In this document: in pieces, positions 11,007-21,109 of the stretch | How the letters are laid out: every line of letters begins with the position of its first letter | Position numbering within the stretch: the first letter of the stretch is position 1 | From: Sipunculus nudus | Lineage: Eukaryota > Annelida > Sipuncula > Golfingiida > Sipunculidae | Assembly: GCA_026874595.1 (NCBI GenBank) | Contig: CM049307.1 | Coordinates: 19,567,079-19,631,078, forward strand | Direction: 5' to 3' | DNA: 64,000 nt | Notes under the pieces: model-generated | The model's database searches: none | What the model saw: only the letters and a program-made list of their open reading frames with translations | What the model was told of the DNA's origin: nothing | Made by a program: the position numbers and the translations under genes

Positions 11007-11782
11007 ATGTCCAAGAAGACAGCACAATTCCATATCATGGAGGCTGAGGGAAAATGGCAGGAGTTTACAAACGGGCAGGATGCACACAAGACTTAAAAAA
11101 AACAGCTGAAGAACCCCGCTATATGACGGGCGATGTAAACTACATAGGCGTAAGATACTCAAAGGCGAGTAATGTCGTCTCGAACCTCCCTGAACACGTC
11201 AAATATCAACTCAGGGAGAGATGGGAGGCCATTCGGGACTTGTTGGATATGTACAAAAATGTCACTTTGGAAACCACGTTGAATTAAGGGTGTGATTACA
11301 ACGTGTACAGACCCGGGTACAAGCTGAAACTGAAACATGACCGTCAAGAAATTGTGGATAAATAAATACATGGATGATGTGTTTTGTCCCATGCTGGGAG
11401 GTAAGCCGGAATGCTTCAGGGAGGAGCTGTACACCTCCACTGTCAACAACTTTTTCATGAACAACCCCGCAGCGAAGAAACCCACCCTGGAGAACCTGAG
11501 GGCTGTTTTGAGGAGAAAACTCGTCACTGCAGGAGTGTGATTTCGGCCTACCATGAGTGTATAAGACACGTATGCGGGCTGCGTCAGGGTCAGTTGCGCT
11601 TCTACATCTCCAAGACCCGGGATGCAGGTGTTGACCCGGAGCAAATGAATAACACCTGGGAAAACTTGCTGTTACGCGAAGCTGTTTTCAAAGGTGAGAA
11701 GTTGCGCCAGGTAACAGCTAACCTACCTCTGTTGGAAAATATCCCAGCCGACAGGAAAATCGTCGTTCAACATGTCGTTTGA
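11007..11782 (+). pseudogene. Viral gene broken by frameshifts, unknown product
   Basis: Begins at ATG 11007 (MSKKTAQFHIMEAEGKWQEF). It stops at 11094-11096, next to a run of nine A, and resumes in another frame (DVNYIGVRYSKASNVVSNLP). Further open pieces lie at 11337-11537 (MTVKKLWINKYMDDVFCPML) and about 11535-11779 (YHECIRHVCGLRQGQLRFYI). The pieces are contiguous, similar in composition and follow one TATA box, so I read them as one former gene of about 250 codons. No domain recognised. The shift at an A-run may be an assembly error. Confidence 0.4.
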
Positions 11783-12122
11783 TATGGACGTGACACAGAC
11801 TCTCATCAGAGAATAATTTGTAAACCCTCAGACCTTTTTCCATTTGGGAACCTTTGAAATCAGCAATGTCAAGGGACAACCTTTCGTGAAAAGCCGTTAC
11901 TGTCTAGCTATGACTCCGGTCTTTGGGTATGTGTACAGAAAACCCACACAGTACCAACCTCACATAGAAAAGATCTTGATCTTCAAGCATGAAGAAATGG
12001 AATGTGTTTTAGGTCGGATGGTTAATTTGGAAAGCAGCCCCGTACCCATTGAAAATGAAATCGATAGAGGGGTTAAAATATCTCTGATGAAAAGAAATGG
12101 TACGATAAGAAATGGTACCTGA
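11773..12122 (+). pseudogene. Viral frame with one internal stop, unknown product
   Basis: The ATG at 11773 opens a frame that meets TAA after 14 codons (11815-11817) and then stays open to 12122, including GTFEISNVKGQPFVKSRYCL. Only one substitution separates it from an intact gene of about 115 codons. The product has beta-rich, mixed composition and no known motif. It overlaps the end of the preceding frame and the start of the following one, as compact viral genes often do. Confidence 0.4.
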
Positions 12123-12375
12123 CAGAACAATAACAGAGAGTGTTTTCACGCTCTTTCATGCCTGTGTTGACGGCTTTCTTCCGACAATTGAAAGCCAGTG
12201 TAAACACGTACCGACGAAAAGGAAGGCTCCAATGAATATGAATGTATTGGCAGATTATGAGGAAGAAAGCAGTCAGGTAGGGGACGAGGAAGCTCTGATG
12301 ATGACAGACGGTATGAAACAGGCAGAGTGGATGTCAATCAGGCGACCACGTCACACTTGGTTCATTCACACTTGA
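12112..12375 (+). CDS. Hypothetical acidic viral protein, 87 residues
   Basis: Open from ATG 12112, overlapping the preceding frame by 11 bases. The middle is basic (KHVPTKRKAPMN) and the following part is acidic (DYEEESSQVGDEEAL). It ends just before the convergent minus-strand basic peptide gene. No family recognised. It may be the C-terminal part of a broken gene. Confidence 0.35.
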   Translation: MVPDRTITESVFTLFHACVDGFLPTIESQCKHVPTKRKAPMNMNVLADYEEESSQVGDEEALMMTDGMKQAEWMSIRRPRHTWFIHT

Positions 12376-12473
12376 TTCACATTTACATTCATTAACTAAC
12401 AACAACGGAAATGCATTTTATGATTTTTATTTGTAAAAATACAATTAAAATAATGTAACCGTTACATGATGTC

Positions 12474-12656
12474 TTATTGCCTTGTTTGCTGTTGGAGTAC
12501 GATTAAAGGTTTGTTTGTTATCTGCTTTATTTTCCCAATGTTGCCTGCTGTAACAGCAAACAACGTACACAAAAGGGCAGAGGTCAAAAACCCTTTTCCC
12601 TTCCTTCTCATCCTTCGATTTCTCACACGTCTTTTTCTTTTAGGTTCTGACCACAT
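12474..12656 (-). CDS. Adenovirus pX/mu-like basic core peptide (60 residues)
   Basis: Complete minus-strand frame from ATG 12656. The N-terminal third is packed with Arg and Lys (KRKRRVRNRRMRRKGKG). A hydrophobic, glycine-containing segment follows (GFLTSALLCTLFAVTAGNIG), then a polar tail. This order matches the adenovirus pX/mu precursor and the pX-like core proteins of adintoviruses and Polintons, which condense DNA in the virion or act on membranes. It lies downstream of the minus-strand structural block, where such a late gene would be expected if the 13.2-20.9 kb insert is ignored. The assignment rests on composition and order, not on alignment. Confidence 0.5.
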   Translation of the reverse strand: MWSEPKRKRRVRNRRMRRKGKGFLTSALLCTLFAVTAGNIGKIKQITNKPLIVLQQQTRQ

Positions 12657-12791
12657 TACAAAACAAGTAATATAGATTCAAAACATTTATTCCATAAGAT
12701 ATAAAAAGTACATATTCAGTGCAATAAGATTTTCTTGCCTCTGAAAATGACTATAAGGGGTTTATTTATACAGTCCTCCCAACAACCCTCC

Positions 12792-12938
12792 TTATACATT
12801 GTTAATCATACCACCTGCTTTCCCTAGAAACATCATTCCCCTCCTTCTTCCACGCGTCCAACTGCTACCCCTGACCACATTATCGCCTCTTCAGTGACGA
12901 ATCCGGAGTGCATATGTGGTTCGCTTTTTTCCTGCCAT
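12792..12938 (-). pseudogene. Second small basic core-like protein, frameshifted
   Basis: From ATG 12938 the frame reads MAGKKRTTYALRIRH and stops at 12891-12893. The next frame continues as a Gly/Arg-rich stretch with WTRGRRRGMMFLGKAGGMIN and ends at TAA 12792-12794. Together this would be a short Arg/Gly-rich protein like the DNA-packing proteins of adeno- and adintoviruses. It lies directly upstream of the pX-like gene on the same strand. One frameshift breaks it. The role is inferred from composition. Confidence 0.4.
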
Positions 12939-13559
12939 TTTTGTTTAACTAGTTAATGACATTGTAAAAAAGACACTTTTTGTACGAATAGATTAATCAC
13001 ATATGGTCCTTTGTTTTCTCGGTTTTCTTTTCTTTAATTTTTACGTAGGTATATAGTCCATGGTAGGCTGTACCATTCCGGTTTGGCTAGGATTTTTGGT
13101 GGCAGGTTGTCTTTAATCCATAATTTTCTCCGTGGTTGTCCTCCCACCTAAGACTTGTTAAATGTGTGGGATGTACGTGTGTGATCGTTTTTCACTTAGT
13201 CTATCAGCCAGACCCTGAAAATAAGGCCTGTCGGTACCAAAAGAGGGGCAATTGCTATCATTATTTTTTTTAAAGACATTGATCTATAGATTACAAAAAA
13301 TGCATGATAGCAGTTTAGGAGTGGTAGCTTTCTATGAAATATGAGCCTGTTCCCATGGCAACCATGGTAATTTTTGCAGTAATTATGAAATTTACAAAGA
13401 AGGCCATAACTTTGTTAGTTTTGTGTATAAAAGGATGAAATAAATGCCAACATGCGTCAGTAGAAAGATATTTATTTTTAATAATATTTTCTACCCACAA
13501 AATAATTTGCATAATTATCTGTATGCAAATATATGCTAATTTTTTTAGTAAAAATTCAA

Positions 13560-14158
13560 ATGTTTACCCCAAACATGTTCACAGTCCTCAGTTTTTTATC
13601 AAATAAACACTTTTAGCTTAAACTTTTCCTTACTGGATAGGAAATGTAATATGCAATACATATATGTTTGATAGTTATCATTATTCTTCTTATTTGCATC
13701 TTGATGAATATTCATTGGACACTACCATAATAACAGTGTTCTTGATTTATCTGTCATTGCATCTGTTATTGTCTGAGGTATGTCGAATGAATAATTTAAA
13801 AGCATGTAAGTATCCATGGTTTTCTATGTAATTTTCACGGCAGAATATATATTTACCTAATACACAAGTAAAATTTGCATATTAAATGAGACCATTTGCA
13901 TAAATTTGCATAAATTTTTATGATTTAGATCAAAATGGAACATTTATGTTCAATAGATTTACAATCCTTTTTTTAATTAAATCAACACTCTCAGCATAAC
14001 TTTACATTGCTGGGAAGTAAATTAAGTGTACAACATATTATATTAGATCCTCATCGATATTCATAATATTTGTATCTTAATAAATATACATGAGACACTA
14101 TTATAATAACAATGTTGTTTATTTATTTATCACTGCATCTGTTATTGTCTACAATAAT
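13560..14158 (+). repeat. AT-rich ~380-bp repeat units, forward copies
   Basis: Units share landmarks such as ATCCATGGTTTTCTATGT (13812), TTTGCATATTAAATGAGA and TCATCGATATTCATAATATT. Further forward copies lie at 15341-15910 (landmarks at 15371 and 15749, spacing 378). Confidence 0.7.
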
Positions 14159-14159
14159 T

Positions 14160-15340
14160 GTATCCGCCAAAACAGAGTTTTGCGGATACTATGTTTTCAG
14201 CTGCACGCCGCCGCCGCCGCCGCGTAGGTGTTCGGAGAACTCCTCCGTAACCGCTGGGCGGAATTTTACGAAACCTGGGATTATGTTCGGATCACATGTG
14301 AACTGCTGCGCCCCAATTTATTTTTGACCTCTGACCTTTCCTCTGCGCTCTGCGTCCGTTTGTGTGTCTGTTTCAACACATAAACCCACATATCTCAGGA
14401 ACCGTTTGACCGATCAGGAAATTTTTTTTTGCACAAATGTAGCCCTTGGAGAGCTTTATAACATACACAAAAAATGGTGGCGCCACCTGCAACCATGTTT
14501 GCACAGTGTCCATCTGTTCGTCTGCCTTGGGTTAAAATCATTCATATCTCTGCAGTGATTTGACTTATTCACCTGAAATTCGGCATGCTTATACATCCTG
14601 GATAGCTTTTCTGATTTTATGACAGGTGGCGCCACCTACAATCACGTTTATGCTGCAGACATCCAAGCTCATACCTCGGGAACCGTTTGACCGATTGGGC
14701 CAAAATTTTGCATGTGTATAAATCTCACGTAGCTCTTTATCATACGCATAACTGGTAGCGCAAACTGCAGCCACTTTTGCACAGCTCCCGTCTGTTTGTC
14801 TGCCATGGGATAAAATCACTCATATCTCGGCAGTGGTTTGACATATCTGCCTAAAATTTTACAAGTTTATACATCCATGACAGCTCTCTTGATTTTATGA
14901 CAGGTGGCGCCACCTGCATTCTAGTTTATGCAGCAGATATCCAAGCTCATATCTTGGGAACCGTTTGACCGATTGGGCCAAAGTTTTGCATGTGTATAGT
15001 TCTCACATAGCTCTTTATCATACACAAAACTGGTGGCGCCACCTGCAACCATTTTTGCACAGCGTCCATCTGTTTGTCTGCAAAGGGCAAAGATCACTCA
15101 TATACATGTAGTGGTTTGACTTATCTGCCTTAAATTTTGCATATGTATACAACTTGGACGGCTTTCTGGATTTTGTGGTAGGTGGCGCAACCTACATACA
15201 CAATTTGGCTGCAGACATCCATGCTAATATGCAACACTTCACTCTATTTCCCCTTGCCACTCAATCTATGCCTCACTTCACCCATTCCACTCTGATTTAG
15301 GCGGATACACGTAGTCGCTTGTCGACTACCCGTATTCTAG
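14160..15340 (+). mobile_element. Non-autonomous Helentron/HINE-type rolling-circle element
   Basis: The left end is a hairpin: GTATCCGCC at 14160-14168 pairs with GCGGATAC around 14182-14189. The right end has the same GCGGATAC at 15301-15308, a perfect 7-bp stem (GTAGTCG 15311-15317, CGACTAC 15323-15329) and then CTAG. It is flanked by TT on both sides, the target used by Helentrons. The neighbouring AT-rich unit at 15711-15735 shows the matching empty site (AATAATTAAATGG). Inside are about three tandem units of 278-281 bases (GAACCGTTTGACCGA at 14399, 14680 and 14958), with GGTGGCGCCACC palindromes and a short CCG run near 14210. No protein is encoded. Confidence 0.65.
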
Positions 15341-15910
15341 TTAAATAAATGATTTTGTAAGCGTGTAATTATCCATGGTTTTCTATGTTATTTCCACAGC
15401 AGAATATATTTACTAAATATACAAATGAAATTTGCATATTAAATGAGACTCTTTGCATAAATCTGAATATATTGCTATAATTTATATCAAAATGGCATAT
15501 TTATGTTGAATAGATTTACAATCCGATTTTTTTTAAAAAATAAAAACTTTCAGCATAAACTCCACATTGCTTGGAAGAAGATAAAGGGTACAACACATTT
15601 ATATTTGATCCTCATCGATATTCATAATATTTGCATCTTAATGAATATACATGAGACACTATTATAAAGACAGTGTTCGTGATTTATCTATCACTTTATC
15701 TCTTATTGTCTACAATAATTAAATGGATGATTTTGTAAGCGTGTAATTATCCATGGTTTTCTATGTTATTTCCACAGCAGAATAGATATTTAGTAAATAT
15801 ACAAATGAAATTTGCATATTAAATGAGACTCTTTGCAAAAATCTGAATAAATTTCTATAACTGAGATCAAAATGGCACATTTATGTTGATTAGATTTACA
15901 ATCTTATTTT
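15341..15910 (+). repeat. AT-rich ~380-bp repeat units, forward copies
   Basis: Two more copies of the unit described at 13560, directly repeated with spacing 378 bases. They adjoin the Helentron-like insert, and the second copy preserves its empty target site. Confidence 0.7.
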
Positions 15911-15914
15911 AATC

Positions 15915-16290
15915 AAACAGTTGTACGGATTTTTTTTCGCAATGCCTGCAGATATTGGCCTGATTTTTGGTGTGTGGGCAGACAATGACCAGTTACAGAT
16001 CGAGTTCATGTTTCGTCCCGGTTGACCTACTTTTGACAGTTTTACGGCTCCTAAACTTAGAAAATTTCATGAAAAATATAAATTTTCATGACAAATACAC
16101 ATGTACAGACTTTTTTCGCAATGCCTGCAGATATTGGCCTGATTTTTGGTGTGTGGTCAGATATTGACCAGTTTCAGAAACAGTTCGCGTTTCGTCCCAG
16201 TTGACCTATTTTGACCGTTCTACGGCTCCTGAACATAGAAAATTTCATGAAAAATATAAATTTTCATGACAAATACACATATACGCACTT
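15915..16290 (+). repeat. Short tandem duplication (~180 bp period)
   Basis: CGCAATGCCTGCAGATATTG occurs at about 15940 and again at about 16119, and AGAAAATTTCATGAAAAATA recurs in each unit. No coding meaning is seen. Confidence 0.6.
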
Positions 16291-16499
16291 TTTTTCGCAA
16301 TTTATAAAATAGTGTTTCATTATTTCCTGAAGACTAATGGTGCCAGTAAAAATTCGAAACAAGGCCTACACGCCAAATGCTTACCTGTTTAAAGAGATAT
16401 ACATCAGGGATAATGCTTCCAGGATAATATGCTTGACCTTTACTATTCAAGTACAATGCAAGTACTAAACATTTTAAAAATCACATATGTACACATATG

Positions 16500-17620
16500 C
16501 TAAAATTTCAAGCTGAATATCAAAGTTCTAGGGATAAACAAGCAGGAACATACCTTTGTGCAAAAACTATTGTAGGTGGCAACACTACTCTTGTATACAA
16601 TGAAGCTATCCGATATGTATAGATATGCACAATATGATTGTGTTATATAAAAAACTTCTCTTGAATCAGGTGCACTGGGCTGAATGATCTCAGCCGAGAC
16701 AGGCAGTTGCCCAAAGTCAAGCAAAGAAAATTGGCAGGTCCAACTACTGTACTAAATGAACTCTTGACCTGTACCTGGCTGCACTGAGTGAACTCTTGAT
16801 CTGTTGCAACATATGTTACAGTTGGCAGTCTGCCAAAGCTATAAATAGACCCAGACGAGATTTGGACTGTTGCCAAGTATGAAAAAGTTGGAAGTATGCA
16901 AAGTTGTTTATAGATACAGACAAAATCTTGCAATCTATTCTTATACAATTGAAAGAACCCTACTCTAGGATAATTATTGTGGAAAAATTAAACCATTCAG
17001 TCTGACAGTTTCATAATAAAACATTTTAATAATTCTGGAGGGAAATTACGAGTCCTATAGCTCAGAGGATATGGGTAACAGATACCTAATTTTCTTTGGA
17101 GATTTTTATTTGGACTTCCCTGGAATTTAAATAAGAAGATTCTAGGTCTAACGGTTACGATTTGTGCCCTATAAATGGAGGACCACTTGATTTGAATGTT
17201 TAAAAAAAAAGAAAAAAAAATGCATGAAAATTAAAAAAATAGGTGGCACCACCAGTCTGCAGGAACTGATGAAACAATGATTAGTATGCATGCAATGAAT
17301 CATGGGGACCAATGCAACAGTTATTCAGTTACTAAGCTTTTGCAGCAAATTGTTTATTATTATGGGGGGGGGGGTACTTACAAGACCCATAGCTCAGAGG
17401 ATATGGGTAACAGAGACCTGTTGTTGGTTTCCTTTGAGTTTTTGCATGGATCTCTCAGGATGTACTGCCAAATAACTATAGGTCTAACAGTTACAATTTG
17501 CGCTGTGTTAACGGCCGGACGGTCAGACAACCAAACGCTGGACGGACGACAGACAAAGGGAAATCACTATTGCTCAGATGACGTACAGTGTGCATAGTCA
17601 TTTTTAAGTCAGCTGACTGC
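16500..17620. repeat. Dispersed repeats shared with the 40-43.5 kb region
   Basis: Contains AGGTGGCAACACTACTCTTG-type sequence (16575) like the tandem repeats at 43.1-43.5 kb, two copies of CATAGCTCAGAGGATATGGG-type sequence (17055, 17390) like those at 40.7-41.4 kb, and a terminal GGACGG...CAGCTGA block (17510-17620). No gene is seen. Confidence 0.55.
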
Positions 17621-18027
17621 ATACAAGAGCTAGATTTCATTGGAATGGCTCGACATATTATCATTAACCTTTTTCTTCTTCTTGTTGATTTTGAAGAACA
17701 TTAATTTCTATAGTTGAATGGGGATACCACCTACAAATTTTGCATTCACATGATAAAATTCCTTATTGAAAAGGTCTTCCTAGTCACTGGTTACCTTAGT
17801 TGCTTTTTTTTGTGGATGTCACTGAATGTTTGCAACTTCTTCTTAGATATTGGATAGTTGAAACTCAACCGGCCTGGCTCACATTCCAACCTCTTGATAC
17901 TGTATTCTTTAACTGTAGTTTCCAATTTTTGTATAGAAGACAAATGGAGACCAGGAAACGTTGGAGCAAATGACATCATCTATTCTTTTTGCTGCCTTGA
18001 GAGAATGCTCACAAAGCAAAAGGGTAG

Positions 18028-18429
18028 ATGTTTGTGATGTCTATCAAGAACACAACAGAAACCGTTTTTGGTCTCTTAGGTCAGACATGGAATGTTCCAT
18101 CAAGTGTCAATAATGCATTGGAAATCTTCACATTTAAGCTTTATGTCCCTAACACCAACCTGCAAAATATTAATTATCACACATATTTATTTTGCACCTT
18201 AAAAGGTGAAATTAAACCCCATCAAATGCCACCTTGTAAAGAATGTCTGTACAAGCATAGCAAACGTGCAAACTACCAAACTTGCGCCGCTGCTTTACTA
18301 AAGATCAAGATAATCCAAGTCCTGTTGGTCATGGATGTATTTGAGAAACCTCTGAAGGGAATGACAAGCTCAGTATTGATTGGATGGATGGTTCGCCAGC
18401 CCCTGAAAGTACTGGATTTGTTAGCTTGA
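18028..18429 (+). pseudogene. Remnant of an invertebrate transposon-associated protein
   Basis: Open for 133 codons. It reads GLLGQTWNVPSSVNNALEIF, then MPPCKECLYKHSKRANYQTC, then IGWMVRQPLKVLDLLA. The order 'LG.TW.V...LE.F...LY', 'PPCK..L..H..RANYQ', 'W.......VL.LL' matches an uncharacterised module common in repeat-derived invertebrate proteins. The reading after NYQ looks degenerate, and the Cys-containing tail that normally follows lies beyond the stop. No catalytic motif is present. It probably marks the internal part of a dead transposon inside the 13.2-20.9 kb nest. Confidence 0.4.
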
Positions 18430-18479
18430 AATTGTTCAAAATCATGTAATCTCACTGACCACAAGTGAATCGTGCAAAG

Positions 18480-19500
18480 GGTAAAATGTTCAAATATGTG
18501 CAGATAAAAAAAAAAGTTGTGATACCCAAGTATATGACAAGAGTGGAGATGACGAGGTTGTCATATCACGTGGATACATGAGATTGATGAAATTGTATTC
18601 TGATTAAGAACAACAAATACAAATGGGACTCATTCCTACACAAGAGACAGGTTGACTAAAGTAATGACTAAACCTCTTCATGTCAATATAATGTACAGGA
18701 GTTTCCATTTATTAAACATAATTAATTGATTGGCAATGTGTAAGGGGTGATGCATGTAACTGTCCTTTGTAGTAAAACAGATTTGTCTAATGTTTACATC
18801 CTAAAGTATAATACACTATCATCCTTGATATATTAAATTTAACTTAATATCATACAGTATGCTTTATTTGTTACTAATAGCCAGTCTGGATAAATGTAGT
18901 ATATTCCCATGTATCCATTTGTTTAACAAGTAAATCTTAATTTGCAACGGATAGCTGAACACATGCATTTTTAACTCATCCAGAGATGGGTTTATTATTG
19001 TATATACTACATACTCTGTTTTTTAATATGAAGAAATAAGGTTTTGCCGGAATGAGAAATAAAAACTAATTTGAACGTTCACAGAGAAAACGTACCTTAT
19101 TACTGACAGAGGAAGCCTCCGAATAGTTGAATATTAAAGGAAGAATGTTCAATATTTTATGACCGTACATATTTTTGGCTGCAGATGTTTTCTTGGATAT
19201 AAAATAATGCAAATGTATGCAAACTCATGTTAAATGTATATGCATACAATCTATCATGCATAGATTGCATGATGTATGCATACAATCTATCTCACTTAAT
19301 ATTCAAAACACAAAGAAAAGTGTTAAGTGAAAAGCTGTGCTCAAAGTTGATAGAGATTGTTTAGTTGGAAATGGATAAATTAATAATTGAATGCTTTAAC
19401 GTGTGGATATTTAAATTATCCAGTGCTTTAAAAGGTCGATATTTTCATATAAATTATGCAAATTTATTTATTTTCATTGAGAAAACTGTATAGTGCAACA
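18480..19500. other. AT-rich repeat interior, no gene seen
   Basis: Low-complexity AT-rich sequence. A short self-complementary stretch around 19245-19290 (ATGCATACAATCTATC, with its near-complement between the copies) could form a hairpin. No coding frame is supported. Confidence 0.4.
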
Positions 19501-19559
19501 TACCAACCTTCCCTCTGACACTCAATATCATGAGATTAGAGACAAGGATTTCAAAGCTA

Positions 19560-20480
19560 TTCAACCCTGATGTACAGTTTTCACCTGAATTATGGAAATT
19601 CATTGAAATTCAAACATTGTCACTTTAATGTCTCATTAAGATGCAAATATTATGAATATCAATGAGTATCTAATATTAATGTGTTGTATATTTCATTTCC
19701 ATTCCAGCAATGTAAAGTTATACTGAAAGTGTTGATTTAATTGTAAAAAAAAAACAGGATTGTAAATATGTTTAACATAAATGTGCCATTTCGATCTAAA
19801 TTGTAGAAATTTATTCAGATTTATGCAAAGAATCTCATTTGATATGCAAATTTTATTTGTATATTAAGTAAATATATATTCTGCTGTGAAAAATACATAG
19901 AAAATCATGGATACTTACACGCTTACAAAATCATCCATTTGATATATTGTAGACAATAACAGATGCAGTGATAGATAAATCAGGAACATTGTCTTTATAA
20001 TAGTGTCTCATGTATATTCATTAAGATGCAAATATTATGAATATTGATGAGGATCTAATATAAATGTGTTGTACACTTCATTTTCTTACCAGCAATGTTA
20101 AGTTTATGCTGAAAGTGTTGATTTAATTAAAAAAAAAAGGATTGTCAATCTGTTTAATATAAATGTGTACATTTTGATCTAAATTATAGATATTTATTCA
20201 GATTTATGCAAATAGTCTAGTTTAATATGCAAATTTTAATTGTGTATTTGGTAAATGTATTTTGTGCTGTGAAAATTACAGAGAAAACCATAGAAACTTT
20301 CATGCTTACAAAATCATCCATTCCACATATCGTAGACAATAACAGCTGCAGTGACCGATAAATCAAGAACATGGTAGTGTCTGATGAATATTCATTAAGA
20401 TGCAAATAAGATGAATAATAATGATTATCAAACATAAATGCATTGAATATTTCATTTCCTGTCCAGCAAGGTGAAGTTAA
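19560..20480 (-). repeat. AT-rich ~380-bp repeat units, inverted copies
   Basis: Reverse-orientation copies of the 13560 unit: ACATAGAAAATCATGGATAC at about 19895 and a similar run at about 20279, spacing about 384. They form the right arm of the inverted-end element. Confidence 0.7.
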
Positions 20481-21109
20481 AGATGAAAGTGTTTATTTGA
20501 CAAAAAACAGAGGACTGTGAACATATGTTTGGTGTAAAAAATGTGAATTTTTACAAGAAAATTTGCATATATTTGCATATAGCCAAATATGCAAATTATT
20601 TTGTGTGTAGAAAATATTATTAAAAATAAATATATTTTTTCTGATGCATTTTGGCATTTATTTCATCCTTTTATACACAAAAATAACAATGTTATGGCCT
20701 TCTTTGTAAATTTTATATTTACTGCCAAAATAACTATGGTTGCCATGGAAACAGGCTCATATTTTATAGAAAGCTACCACTCCCAAACTGCTATCATGCA
20801 TTTTTGTAATATATAGATGAATGTCTTTAAAAAAATTTATGATAGCAATTGCCCCTCTTTTGGTACCGACGAACCCCTCGGGCTGATAGACTAACTTTAC
20901 GCGTCATGGTAGCGCTTGTTAATTTGCCACAGGCAGCATCCGCTTAAGCCACATTGCTCTCCTGTTGGTTTTTCACTTTTTTTGCAACAGCGAGATTCAC
21001 GTTTTGTACCATCGCCACGGTACCTGGGGTACCTTGTGGAGAACCCGCTTTTCCCCGCCCCTTTGATTAATAATTACTCCACGTGAACCGAAAGGCAATA
21101 CGTAAGTAT

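Larger units (their letters stand above)
13197..20893. mobile_element. Composite repeat element with long inverted ends, inserted in the viral element
   Basis: The ends are inverted copies: TAGTCTATCAGCC at 13197-13209 against its complement at 20881-20893, and TCGGTACCAAAAGAGGGGCA at 13231 against its complement ending at 20869. The inverted similarity continues inward for several hundred bases (13231-14158 and about 19950-20869). The arms are built from AT-rich units with a period near 380 bases. The inside holds a Helentron-like insert, dispersed repeats and a decayed transposon-type frame. No intact transposase was seen and the target duplication is unclear (ACT on both sides is possible). 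The long-inverted-repeat arrangement is seen directly; the class is unknown. Confidence 0.6.

Noticed and set aside
11159-11644. 161-codon minus-strand frame
   Set aside because: Antisense to the TATA-driven + strand viral gene, whose codon use and overlaps are more convincing.
11780-11800. A GRDTDS reading that resembles the family-B polymerase metal site
   Set aside because: It occurs in a frame closed by stops, and the overlapping frame 11773-12122 is clearly the better reading.
13197-20893. The long inverted repeats as termini of the virus itself
   Set aside because: Viral frames lie outside both arms rather than between them, so the repeats bound an insert in the virus.
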